A stretch of 64,000 nt of DNA. It comes from Frigoribacterium endophyticum. Lineage in GTDB: Bacteria; Actinomycetota; Actinomycetes; Actinomycetales; Microbacteriaceae. This document shows positions 18,202 through 25,325 of this stretch, in pieces. The translations under genes were made by a program, and so were the position numbers. The notes under the pieces are model-generated. The model was not told where the DNA came from, did not search any database, and saw only the letters and a program-made list of their open reading frames with translations. The DNA lies in the NCBI RefSeq assembly GCF_011759585.1, contig NZ_JAAOYV010000001.1, forward strand, positions 1,054,001 through 1,118,000, written 5' to 3'. The stretch's first letter is position 1. Each line of letters begins with the position of its first letter.

Positions 18202-19208
18202 CCACACGTTCCAAGCGCACCGCCCTCGGGGCCAGCGTCGCGTTCCTCTTGGCAGGAGTCCTCGCCGTGGGCGCCCCAGCTGCGACCCCGGCCGAGGCGT
18301 TCAGCCCGGCATCCAAGGGCACCGTGCTGAACTACTTGGCCAGCATCAAAGGCCAGAAGACCATCAGTGGGCAGCACAACAAGGAACCCGCCGGGCAGCC
18401 GAGCCAATACACACAGCGCGTCAAGGACATCACCGGGGTCTACCCGGCGCTCTGGGGCGGGGACTTCCTCTTCGCCGCCTCCGACGTGGCGAACCGGCAG
18501 CGGGTCGTCGACCAGGCCAAGACGGAGTGGAAGAACGGGGCGCTCGTCTCGCTCACATGGCACGTCTGCCCACCGACGGTCGGCTCGTCGTGCTCCTGGA
18601 ACGACGTCAACGCGAACCTCACCGACGCGCAGTGGTCGCAGCTGACCACGAACGGGACGGCGCTGAACTCGGCGTGGAAGTCACGACTCGACGAGGTCGT
18701 CCCCTATCTGCAGCAGCTGAAGGACGCGGGCGTGCCCGCCGTCTTCCGCCCGCTGCACGAGATGAACGAACAGTGGGCCTGGTGGGGCGGACGTTCGGGC
18801 TCGGCCGGCTCCGCCAAGCTCTACCAGATCACCCGCGACTACCTCGCCGGCACGAAGGGCATGACGAACCTCATCTGGGCCTGGAACGTGCAGGACAACC
18901 CGGCCGGCGGACTGGCCGGCTACTACCCGGGCAGCTCGTACGTTGACGTCGTCACCCTGGACGCCTGGTACAAGACCTTCCCGAGTGCAGCCGAATACCA
19001 GACGATGCAATCGATCGCGGCAGGGAAGCCGATCGCCCTGGGCGAGGTCGGCAAGATGCCCACGTCGGCGCAGCTCGCCGCACAGCCGAACTGGACATGG
19101 TTCATGCACTGGTCGGAGCAGCTCGAGTCCGCGAACACACAACAGGCGATCAAGGACACCTACGCGAACCCCCGCGTCCTGCACCAGGGTGACATTGCCA
19201 TTCCCTAG
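18198..19208 (+). CDS. secreted endo-beta-1,4-mannanase, GH26 family
   Basis: 336 residues with a signal peptide (cleavage after PAEA near 35) and a single GH26 catalytic domain. The acid/base Glu is in RPLHEMNEQWAWW (about residue 188) and the nucleophile in ALGEVGK (about 283). KTISGQHN near the N-terminus is typical of the family. No sorting signal or binding module remains, so it should be released. The pair of wall-bound GH5 and free GH26 would cut mannan to oligosaccharides for the transporter upstream. The start overlaps the GH5 stop, and a strong terminator follows. Confidence 0.94.
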   Translation: MTTRSKRTALGASVAFLLAGVLAVGAPAATPAEAFSPASKGTVLNYLASIKGQKTISGQHNKEPAGQPSQYTQRVKDITGVYPALWGGDFLFAASDVANRQRVVDQAKTEWKNGALVSLTWHVCPPTVGSSCSWNDVNANLTDAQWSQLTTNGTALNSAWKSRLDEVVPYLQQLKDAGVPAVFRPLHEMNEQWAWWGGRSGSAGSAKLYQITRDYLAGTKGMTNLIWAWNVQDNPAGGLAGYYPGSSYVDVVTLDAWYKTFPSAAEYQTMQSIAAGKPIALGEVGKMPTSAQLAAQPNWTWFMHWSEQLESANTQQAIKDTYANPRVLHQGDIAIP

Positions 19209-19239
19209 CTCGAACCACGCCCGGCATCGGGCATGAGAA

Positions 19240-19270
19240 GGGCGTCGGCGCGCGATGCGCCGACGCCTTT
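19240..19270 (+). terminator. rho-independent terminator of the mannan operon
   Basis: An 11-bp perfect stem (GGCGTCGGCGC, 19241-19251, with 19257-19267), a 5-base loop and TTT, 32 bp after the GH26 stop. Confidence 0.85.
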
Positions 19271-19440
19271 CCTCTCCTGCGGCACTTGCGATGCGACTCG
19301 CCCCATGCGCCCCGGCTCCAAGTGCTTTGGCGAGTGTTCCGTGCGCCGGCGCGCTCAGCTGGAGACGCGGCAGAGTGCTCGAGGTCCGGGTCCGACCGTG
19401 CCGGCCCGGCACCGTGTCCCTCCTGCTGACTGACTCGCAA

Positions 19441-19590
19441 GCTACGGCACCGGGGCCGCCGACAGCAGCTGTTGGCGCTGACGACTTCGCCCTGACAGGT
19501 GCGTCGTTGGCCCGGGTTCTCGCGTTGGCTCTGATGCTCCTGGCCATCGGGGCGGCTCTCGTCGTCCGCCATCGCCGCTCAGCCGCCTAG
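19441..19590 (+). pseudogene. orphan cell-wall sorting signal, remnant of an anchored protein
   Basis: The frame reads a Pro/Ala linker, then DDFALTGAS, a hydrophobic helix (LARVLALALMLLAIGAALVV) and RHRRSAA before the stop. This is a complete C-terminal sorting signal of the LAxTG type, but nothing recognisable precedes it. The only upstream starts lie in or near the terminator of the GH26 gene. It probably represents the tail of a lost anchored enzyme or of an ancestral anchored GH26. The extent given covers the recognisable part only. Confidence 0.6.
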
Positions 19591-19898
19591 AAAGGATGCC
19601 GGCGGTCTTGCCCGACCACGAACAGCTGGCTCCCGTCCGGCTGCCGGCTGTGCAGCGTTCGGCCAAGGTCGCATCTCAGTGAGCCGTGTCTCACCGTCGG
19701 CGCCGACGCGGCCATACGTCTTCGACACGCGACCGGTCTGGGCCAGTTCGAGGCTGTAGAACTCGTTCGAGTTCGCCTTCGTGTCGTCGTCATGCCTATC
19801 CCATGAGCGGCATGAGGTCGTCAGCTTCCGTAGATGGCGGCGCGGCGAAACGGTGTTGAACAGGTCTCAGCGACTCGTTGTGGATAGCATCGCGACTC
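19591..19898. other. intergenic stretch, no supported gene
   Basis: Between the sorting-signal remnant and the SHOCT gene, short frames exist on both strands but none has a ribosome site, a family motif or convincing codon use. It marks the passage from the mannan locus to the AT-richer right part of the island. Confidence 0.5.
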
Positions 19899-20957
19899 GT
19901 GACCACTTCGATCGATGACCTGGCGCCCCAGGATGAGTTCAAGTCGGGCGCGGAGACCATGCGCCTGACTGACGACGGTCTGGTGATGCACTTTACGGGC
20001 ATGCTCACGCAGACCGTCCGCAAGAAGGCCTCTCCCTACGAGGTGCCTTTCGAGTCAATCGAGACCATCGACTACACGCCGTCGTCGAACTGGAAGCCCG
20101 GGTTCATCACCTGGCAGCTCGTGGGGGACGACAACCCGCAGCCAAAGCCGGAGTACAACGTCAACGCGTTCATCATCCAAAACAGCGCCCGTGGGCCGAA
20201 GGCCGAGGAGTTGCAGGCTGAGTGGCTAGGGCTGGCCAATCGGCTGGTGGCCCAGGTCGCGGAGGCTCGCGACGTCGACCCGAGTCTGGTCATGAGCCCC
20301 CGTTTCGGCAGAACAGCAACGGCGGCGGAAGTCGCGAGCGACAAGCTCGTCGTCAAGACGACGAAGGTCGAGGCGAAGGCCGTTGTCGTCGAAGAGAAGA
20401 AGGCTGAGAAGGCGCGCATCGCTGCCCTCACCGGCGCGAGTCAGTTCACCTTCTTCGAGATGTTCGGCACCTTGCACGTCTTTTCCAACGAGGTGTGGAA
20501 GGGCAAGCCTCACGGCCCTGGATCGGTTGGAGGTTCCCTGGCCGGTGCGATCGCCGAAGTGAGTACAGAGGGCCACCTCCAGCAGCGCCTGACGCTGACG
20601 CGCATGTTCGTGCTCGGCCCCATCGCGCTAGCCGCACCGAAGCAGACCGGAAACCAGAAGTTCGTCTTGCACATCTCCGGCGAGGACTACGACATCCAGT
20701 ACATCCCGTCCGGGAAGACGCCGAGTTACAACCAGCTGGCCAAGGCCGCCCAGTTCATCAACAATCAGTCGCGGAAGCTCAAGCCGATGCTGACCGAAGA
20801 GCCGTCGGTGGCGCCGACGGTCCTAGTCTCCTCGACGCCACGAAAAGCGGAGGCGACCCTGGCTGAGCAGCTCCGTCAGCTGGCAGCGCTTCGCGACGAC
20901 GGGATACTCACCGAGGACGAGTTCACGGCCAAGAAGACGCAGCTGCTGGGGCTGTAA
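19899..20957 (+). CDS. hypothetical protein with C-terminal SHOCT domain
   Basis: 352 residues. The N-terminal 100 residues resemble DUF4429/PH-like domains (DGLVMHFTGMLTQTV, VPFESIETIDYTP), the middle holds a Lys/Glu/Ala-rich stretch and a second beta-rich region, and the end (AEQLRQLAALRDDGILTEDEFTAKKTQLLG) is a SHOCT domain, a short helical pair common in proteins from mobile elements and membrane-associated oligomers. GTG at 19899 was preferred over an upstream TTG; neither has a strong ribosome site. No signal peptide or membrane segment is seen. Function unknown. Confidence 0.75.
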   Translation: MTTSIDDLAPQDEFKSGAETMRLTDDGLVMHFTGMLTQTVRKKASPYEVPFESIETIDYTPSSNWKPGFITWQLVGDDNPQPKPEYNVNAFIIQNSARGPKAEELQAEWLGLANRLVAQVAEARDVDPSLVMSPRFGRTATAAEVASDKLVVKTTKVEAKAVVVEEKKAEKARIAALTGASQFTFFEMFGTLHVFSNEVWKGKPHGPGSVGGSLAGAIAEVSTEGHLQQRLTLTRMFVLGPIALAAPKQTGNQKFVLHISGEDYDIQYIPSGKTPSYNQLAKAAQFINNQSRKLKPMLTEEPSVAPTVLVSSTPRKAEATLAEQLRQLAALRDDGILTEDEFTAKKTQLLGL

Positions 20958-20967
20958 ACGGCCCCGT

Positions 20968-21351
20968 TCACGCAGCCAGCCCGTGCGCGTCACGGTCGCG
21001 CGACAGCGCAGGCAGCGCCTTCGGCAGGATGGCCTCGGACACGGCCTCGTCCATGGACGCCTCGAGGGGCTGCTTGAAGCGGCCGAGCAGCTGACGGAGG
21101 GTTCCGTTCGGCAGGAGCTCAGCGTTGGCGATGAGCTCGGAGCCTCGGTAGACGCCGAGGGGGTAGGAGCGGTGGTCGACGGCGACGGCACCGTACGAGA
21201 GACGGTCGACCAGCGCGTCCATGGCTTCCCCGACCTCGCCACCCCGGAGCGGCTCTTGCGTTCGACGAGGTCATGGGTTTCGATGAGGATGTGGCTGCCC
21301 ATGAACAGGCGTCGTTCCACGAAGTGGGTCGTCGAGGGCGGGGGTGGTCAT
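20968..21351 (-). pseudogene. frameshifted small hypothetical gene after the CoiA-like gene
   Basis: An ATG two bases after the CoiA-like stop opens MTTPALDD, which runs into a stop after 26 codons. The next frame reads HFVERRLFMGSHILIETHDL then RKSRSGVARSG, and the original frame resumes with EAMDALVDRLSYGAVAVDHR to the stop at 20968. Removing one C from the CCC run (complement of 21326-21328) and adding one G to the GGGG run (complement of 21228-21231) restores one 127-residue reading frame. These are two compensating homopolymer indels: real decay or sequencing error. If the upstream part is ignored, an 84-residue ORF (20968-21222) remains. Function unknown. Confidence 0.6.
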
Positions 21352-21353
21352 GG

Positions 21354-22385
21354 TCACGTGTCTGCTCCAAGGTCGGTGGGCGCTTCGCGTAGTTCATGCG
21401 CGGCAGCGCCACCGTGACCGCCGTGCTGCGCCACCTCGCCGTCACCGTAACCAAGGTCCTCCGCGACCGCCCTGGCCCTGGTCGCTTGCGAGTAGGACGC
21501 ATCGAGGTACGTCCGGAAGTTGTGCGCCACAGCCAGGGGTGGCAGCTGTCCCCAGCCCCAGCGTGCAGGGTCGGCAGCGCTGGCGGAGTTGCGTGCAGCT
21601 ATTCGCTGGCGCCTTGCCTCAGCATCTGCTTCCTTCTTGGTTTTTCGGGCGGCCTCAGCAGCGTCAAGTTTCGCCATGAGGGCCTCTTGCTGGGCTGCCT
21701 CAGCAGCAGCGCGTGCCTCCTCCTCTGCAATCCACAGCTCCCAGGCGTGCTTTGTGCGTGGCCTGTCGAGCCGGTTGCGAAGGGCTGCATCGACCCAGTC
21801 GGCCATGAGGACGTAGCGGGTCGCAATCAGGTCGGTGGCGACCTTCTCATCGCCGCGCTCCAGGTGGTAGATCGGCACGTACCCAGCTTCGAGCGCTACG
21901 TCGGCGTTCCTTGTCAGCCAGAGCGAGCGCGTGTTCGGCACAACGGTCCGAAGGTCCTGCCGGCGCCGATACTCCTCCGCGCCTTGGGACGAGACTTGCA
22001 CCTCGAAGACGACCCGCTGCCCGGTGTTGGGGTGAACTGCGAGCACGTCCGGTATGTGGTCGGGGCGGTCCTTGCCGCTCTTGCCGGCCTCAGCCTCGGC
22101 GTCCCAGCCGAGGCGCCGGGACTCGAAGACGAGCGTGTCTTTCAGCGCCAAGTGAGACTCGGACTCGCCAGCCCACCGGCAAGTGGCCTTCTCCTTCGCG
22201 AAGTGAGCGAAGTGGTAGCGGAGGCGTCCTCCTACCGACTTCGACCTGATGAACACGCGGTGCTCGCAGAACGGATGGACGAGGGTTCTAGACTCCTCAG
22301 CCTTGGACCGGACCTGGTCGACGTTGTGCCGACTGATCTGGGCACGGTCGATGCGTTCGCCGTCCCAGTAAGCGTGCAGGCTCAT
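21354..22385 (-). CDS. CoiA-like competence/nuclease family protein
   Basis: 343 residues. The N-terminal part has the CoiA pattern of HFAH followed by a Cys and ESESHLALKDTL; the nuclease-like core is PDHIPDVLAV then VVFEVQVSSQ (Asp and Glu-x-Gln of the restriction-like fold, about residues 110-130). The C-terminal third is a long Ala/Glu/Arg-rich helix, probably coiled coil. CoiA aids DNA processing in competent Firmicutes; in Actinobacteria such genes often sit in islands and their role is unproven. GGGGAGG precedes the ATG by four bases. The following decayed gene starts two bases after its stop. Confidence 0.75.
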   Translation of the reverse strand: MSLHAYWDGERIDRAQISRHNVDQVRSKAEESRTLVHPFCEHRVFIRSKSVGGRLRYHFAHFAKEKATCRWAGESESHLALKDTLVFESRRLGWDAEAEAGKSGKDRPDHIPDVLAVHPNTGQRVVFEVQVSSQGAEEYRRRQDLRTVVPNTRSLWLTRNADVALEAGYVPIYHLERGDEKVATDLIATRYVLMADWVDAALRNRLDRPRTKHAWELWIAEEEARAAAEAAQQEALMAKLDAAEAARKTKKEADAEARRQRIAARNSASAADPARWGWGQLPPLAVAHNFRTYLDASYSQATRARAVAEDLGYGDGEVAQHGGHGGAAAHELREAPTDLGADT

Positions 22386-22406
22386 CTGCCCTCCCCAGGC
22401 GGGAGC

Positions 22407-22553
22407 CTAGGTCGGGCCACCGACACTCGGGCAGCCCCTCAGGAGGGGCCAGAACATGACGGCGCCGACGACGATCGGCAAAACCGTCGCGCCGACAAGC
22501 GTGGCCGCGAGGGAAACAGTCATCCGGCGGCGGGTCTTCGTGGACAGCATCAT
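22407..22553 (-). CDS. small membrane protein, 48 residues
   Basis: A short reading frame starting MMLSTKTRRRMTVSLAATLV with a basic N-terminus, one membrane helix and a short tail (FWPLLRGCPSVGGPT). GGAGG sits five bases before the ATG, the best ribosome site in this part of the island. It lies just upstream of the CoiA-like gene on the same strand, so it may be the first gene of that transcript. Its start resembles the protein at 23490-23591. Function unknown. Confidence 0.6.
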   Translation of the reverse strand: MMLSTKTRRRMTVSLAATLVGATVLPIVVGAVMFWPLLRGCPSVGGPT

Positions 22554-22720
22554 CGTGGCCTCCTGGTGGTGCGTTGATGCCAGGAGGCATGTGGCGCGGT
22601 CGGGCGCTCACGGCATGCCGGTCGACCGAAACGTGACGCGAGCAGGTGAGCGAGCCGACAGTAGTGGCAGTCGGTGCCGGAGGCGGAATCGCTACTTGAC
22701 GGTTTGGACGGGCTCGGTGG

Positions 22721-23437
22721 TCAGCTTCCGAGCTGACGACGGATGGGGGCCGGTGCCGGAGGCTGCCGAGGTGTGAAGACTCGCGCCAACTCCGCTGTCG
22801 TCTCCTCGGTGAGGAGGGCGGGATTCACCTCGAGCAGGCGCCGGATACGGGCTACGAACTCACCCGGCGTCATCTGGGTGGCGGCGCTTCCTTCCGGCAG
22901 GGCCGTGTCGTCGACGATGCGGGCGTTCGTGAGGATCCGCCGCTGCTCGTCGGCGAAGGAGCCAGCAGCAGCCATCGCGTGGAAGCGCTGCTCCCACTCC
23001 TGCCCGCTCATGCTGAGTTCGGGGTCCGTCACCGCCAGTTCAACGCCCTCAGTGGAGACCACGAACGTCGCAAGCCGCGGTGGTCGACCGTCGGCGCCGA
23101 CGGCCTTCTTCGTCCGGCGAGGCGACGACATGCGCTTCCAGATGGCACGGGCGGACGGAAGAGCTCGCTCGTGCCAGAACCGCGCGATGATCGGCAGTGA
23201 GGCGACGATGCCGGCGAGCATCAGCTCCGCCATCAAGGCGATCGCTTCGAGTTCTTCCTTCGTGAGTTCCGGCGACTGAGGTGCCTGCGAGTAGCTAGGC
23301 GTGTCCTCGACGTACTCCCAGTCAGCGTGGTCGACGAGGTTGCCGTCCGCGTCGAAGAGGTGCCCCTTGAAGGCGCCGTCGACGCGTCGTGAGGAGCCGA
23401 GGTGAAGTCCCTCAGGGACGATGGGGACGAAGGGCAT
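22721..23437 (-). CDS. hypothetical protein, 238 residues
   Basis: No family recognised. The N-terminus MPFVPIVPEGLHLGSSRRVD suggests a short beta region, followed by an acidic stretch and a hydrophobic helix near 66-85 (EAIALMAELMLAGIVASLPI) that could be a membrane segment. Then comes a basic patch (SSPRRTKK) and a mostly helical C-terminal half with WEQRFHAMAAAGSF. No ribosome site is visible, but TAGTGT about seven bases before the ATG could be a -10 of a leaderless transcript. Codon use is less GC-biased than outside the island. Confidence 0.6.
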   Translation of the reverse strand: MPFVPIVPEGLHLGSSRRVDGAFKGHLFDADGNLVDHADWEYVEDTPSYSQAPQSPELTKEELEAIALMAELMLAGIVASLPIIARFWHERALPSARAIWKRMSSPRRTKKAVGADGRPPRLATFVVSTEGVELAVTDPELSMSGQEWEQRFHAMAAAGSFADEQRRILTNARIVDDTALPEGSAATQMTPGEFVARIRRLLEVNPALLTEETTAELARVFTPRQPPAPAPIRRQLGS

Positions 23438-23489
23438 GCTGCGACACTACTGGCCGCGAGCAGTCCTCACGAAGTCGGGGGTGGCGGGC

Positions 23490-23591
23490 CTAGTAGACCG
23501 CGTCGAGCACGAGGCCACCGACGAGGCCGGCCAGGCCAAGGACGGCGCCGGTGACGGTGAGGCGCTTCCGGGTGCGGGGAGTCATCATCAT
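23490..23591 (-). CDS. tiny membrane protein, 33 residues
   Basis: The frame reads MMMTPRTRKRLTVTGAVLGL followed by AGLVGGLVLDAVY: basic N-terminus and one membrane helix. The first 14 residues parallel the protein at 22407-22553 (MM, Thr/Ser, TR-K/R-R, TV), suggesting paralogues. The ribosome site is weak (GGGAC), and the remaining gap on either side (23438-23489, 23592-23772) holds nothing else that can be supported. Function unknown. Confidence 0.45.
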   Translation of the reverse strand: MMMTPRTRKRLTVTGAVLGLAGLVGGLVLDAVY

Positions 23592-23772
23592 GCGAGTCCC
23601 ATGCGCGGCAGCCGCCGAAGTGGTCAGACGCCGAGTCGGTGCCGGACGCTGATCGAGTTGGCGTGGACGGTTGCCGGGCGGGGCACCTCGCCGAGGACTC
23701 GGTGGAAGAGGCTGACACCGCTCGATGACCGGAAGAGCTCTGCGCGGCGCTCGGCGGGTGACGCGCTGAGCG

Positions 23773-24078
23773 GTGTGGTCTCGCCGAGGTGTCCTCGAGC
23801 GTGACAACCGCACTTGCGCCTACTGCGTAAGCAGCCGCTTCGGCACGACGCTAGACCACATCATGCCCGAGAGCCGGCTCACGCGAGTCGAGGCGGACAC
23901 GTGGCTCAACACCATCGCCGCCTGCCTCAGGTGCAACGGCATCAAGGCCCACCGCACCCCGGAGGAGGCCGGCATACCGCTGCTCTTCCATCCACGGGAA
24001 ATCACCGCGAGGGACACACTCCTCGTGGCCGTCACCGCTACCGGCGCCGACGTCGTCGCCCTGGGCCTCGTCGCCTAG
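23773..24078 (+). CDS. HNH endonuclease-family protein, N-terminally short
   Basis: 101 residues with the full HNH core: RRGVLERDNRTCAYC, LDHIMPESR and NTIAACLRCNGIKAHRTPEE, giving two CxxC zinc knuckles around the His-Asn-His metal site. Homologues usually carry 60-70 more N-terminal residues; here an in-frame TGA sits just before the GTG start. It is therefore either a short variant or a truncated gene. No ribosome site is obvious. Neighbours on the right are a GIY-YIG protein and the island end. Confidence 0.7.
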   Translation: MWSRRGVLERDNRTCAYCVSSRFGTTLDHIMPESRLTRVEADTWLNTIAACLRCNGIKAHRTPEEAGIPLLFHPREITARDTLLVAVTATGADVVALGLVA

Positions 24079-24109
24079 GAGCGGCCTTCGGTCGCTCTAG
24101 GCTCACGTC

Positions 24110-24646
24110 ATGGAGTGGACACGCGCAGGGCTGACGGCGGCAGGCTTCCACGGCTTCGTGCCCTTCGCGGACCTGCCGGCGTCGCCCGTCCCGCCTGGCG
24201 CCGGCACCTACGTCGTCGTCCGACCTGACGCGGGACCGCCTGTCTTCCTCGAGGCGAATGCCGGCCGTGCGGTGCCCGGCCGCCGGCACACCGAACCTGT
24301 CACGACCCTCGAAGCGGCATGGGTCACTGGCGCTGAGGTCATGTACATCGGCAAGGCCGACCTCGGCTCGAAGGGCGACCGAGGCATCGCCAAGCGGCTC
24401 GATGAGTACCGGCTCCACGGTGCAGACCTCGGCGGCAGCCACAACGGTGGCCGCTACCTGTGGCAGCTCCGAGACAGCGCCGCCCTGCTCGTGGCCTGGC
24501 AAGAGAGCGCCGACGCCCGCGCCACCGAGACAGAGATGCTCGACCACTTCATCGACCAGTTCGGCAAGCTCCCCTTCGCCAACCTCACGAACGGCCGCGG
24601 ATCCCGGCACAGCCGCAGCCGTCCGCCTCGCGTAGGAGAGGCGTGA
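24110..24646 (+). CDS. GIY-YIG nuclease-family protein
   Basis: 178 residues. The GIY-like strand is GTYVVVRP (about 33-40), the YIG strand is VMYIGKADLG (about 77-86), followed by Arg in AKRLDEYR, Glu in TETEMLDHF and Asn in FANLTNG, the usual order of catalytic residues. GGRYLWQLRDSAALLVAWQE before the Glu is shared by small free-standing GIY-YIG proteins. It starts 31 bp after the HNH gene on the same strand, so the two may be co-transcribed. Cellular role unknown. Confidence 0.72.
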   Translation: MEWTRAGLTAAGFHGFVPFADLPASPVPPGAGTYVVVRPDAGPPVFLEANAGRAVPGRRHTEPVTTLEAAWVTGAEVMYIGKADLGSKGDRGIAKRLDEYRLHGADLGGSHNGGRYLWQLRDSAALLVAWQESADARATETEMLDHFIDQFGKLPFANLTNGRGSRHSRSRPPRVGEA

Positions 24647-25078
24647 ACACGCGACAGGTGATGGACAGCCCTTCGGTCGGGGGATATGGCGCGTGACTCA
24701 TCGTGGCTGGCCTGGGTGGGCCGTCTACATGTGTCATCGGTGGGCCGCCCCAGGGGAACCCGTTCGCAGATCGCCGTGGTCCACCAACTTCGACGGACCC
24801 TGTCACCAGTTAGCCCCTGCGAGAAGTCGTGACGATGAACACGAACAGAATGACAGTCGACGACGCAAGTGTCGCCAACTCGCTCACGACCGCGCTCTTA
24901 CTTGGTCTTGCTGAGACCGAGGACATGCACGGGCCCAGTCTCCGTGCACAGTTCCAGCTTTGTGTCGGTGTGGTGTTGGTGACGGGCTGCGCAACACTGC
25001 TTTCCCTTGCACGCAGTTGCGCTCCTGGCCCCAGAAAACCGGCAGTTCTGCGCAACTAGCGGCAAGAACAAATGCTCC
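24647..25078. other. right end of the island, no firm gene
   Basis: 432 bp before the right attachment site. An ORF at 24838-25059 (73 residues, MNTNRMTVDDASVANSLTTA...) has no ribosome site or family and is doubtful. The region holds the second copy of the 20-bp repeat (24962-24981) and three copies of GCGCAAC: 24989-24995, inverted at 25016-25022, and 25050-25056. These may be recombinase or excisionase binding sites rather than coding sequence. Confidence 0.5.
24962..24981 (+). repeat. 20-bp direct repeat near the right island end
   Basis: Second perfect copy of the sequence at 6086-6105, same orientation, 97 bp before the right attachment copy. Confidence 0.8.
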
Positions 25079-25129
25079 GCGCCACGTTTACACCGTGGAT
25101 GTCGTCGGTTCGAGCCCGGCAGGGCCCAC
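25079..25129 (+). repeat. right attachment-site copy (attR), partial tRNA-Val
   Basis: A 51-bp perfect duplicate of the tRNA-Val 3' part, including the anticodon arm, T arm and acceptor 3' strand. The sequence upstream does not supply an acceptor 5' strand or D arm, so it is not a functional tRNA. Confidence 0.92.
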
Positions 25130-25130
25130 C

Positions 25131-25144
25131 GTCAGGTACCTGAC
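25131..25144. promoter_or_regulatory. perfect 14-bp palindrome at the island junction
   Basis: GTCAGGTACCTGAC begins one base after the right attachment repeat. It has no loop, so it suits a dimeric DNA-binding protein rather than a terminator. In an empty chromosome it would lie directly behind tRNA-Val. The remaining 25145-25325 holds no supported gene. Confidence 0.35.
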
Positions 25145-25325
25145 CGGATCGACGAGGGCGTACCGCGTCACGGTCGCCACCGAGCTAGGTGCTGTCGTGC
25201 ACGCCCTCACCGCTCGCTCCTCCGGGCTGATCCACGCGTCTGCTCGCGTGGAGCTTCGCCTCGCTCGCCAGCTGTCAGGTCGACGCGGCACGATGGCCGT
25301 GGATCGACGACCAGGGGGCTGAGCG

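Larger units (their letters stand above)
5964..25129. mobile_element. genomic island integrated in tRNA-Val
   Basis: A 19.1-kb segment lies between two identical 51-bp copies of the 3' part of tRNA-Val. The left copy is inside the intact tRNA and the right copy is a tRNA fragment lacking its 5' half. This is the classic product of site-specific integration at a tRNA 3' end. Cargo: a beta-mannan degradation locus on the left (6202-19208), and on the right nuclease-family and unknown genes with a decayed gene. No tyrosine or serine recombinase was found, so the element is either crippled or was mobilised in trans. Confidence 0.85.

Noticed and set aside
23592-23820. Minus-strand frame ending HRVLGEVPRPATVHANSISV
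   Set aside because: Looks coding-like in composition but has no start codon in frame before it overlaps the HNH gene; may be a remnant, but not enough to annotate.
24838-25059. 73-residue plus-strand ORF at the island end
   Set aside because: No ribosome site or family, and it overlaps the 20-bp repeat and heptamers, so noncoding is at least as likely.
25079-25129. Second tRNA-Val gene
   Set aside because: Only the 3' part is present; no D arm or acceptor 5' strand upstream.
5964-25129. Prophage
   Set aside because: No capsid, terminase, portal, tail or lysis genes; cargo is metabolic.
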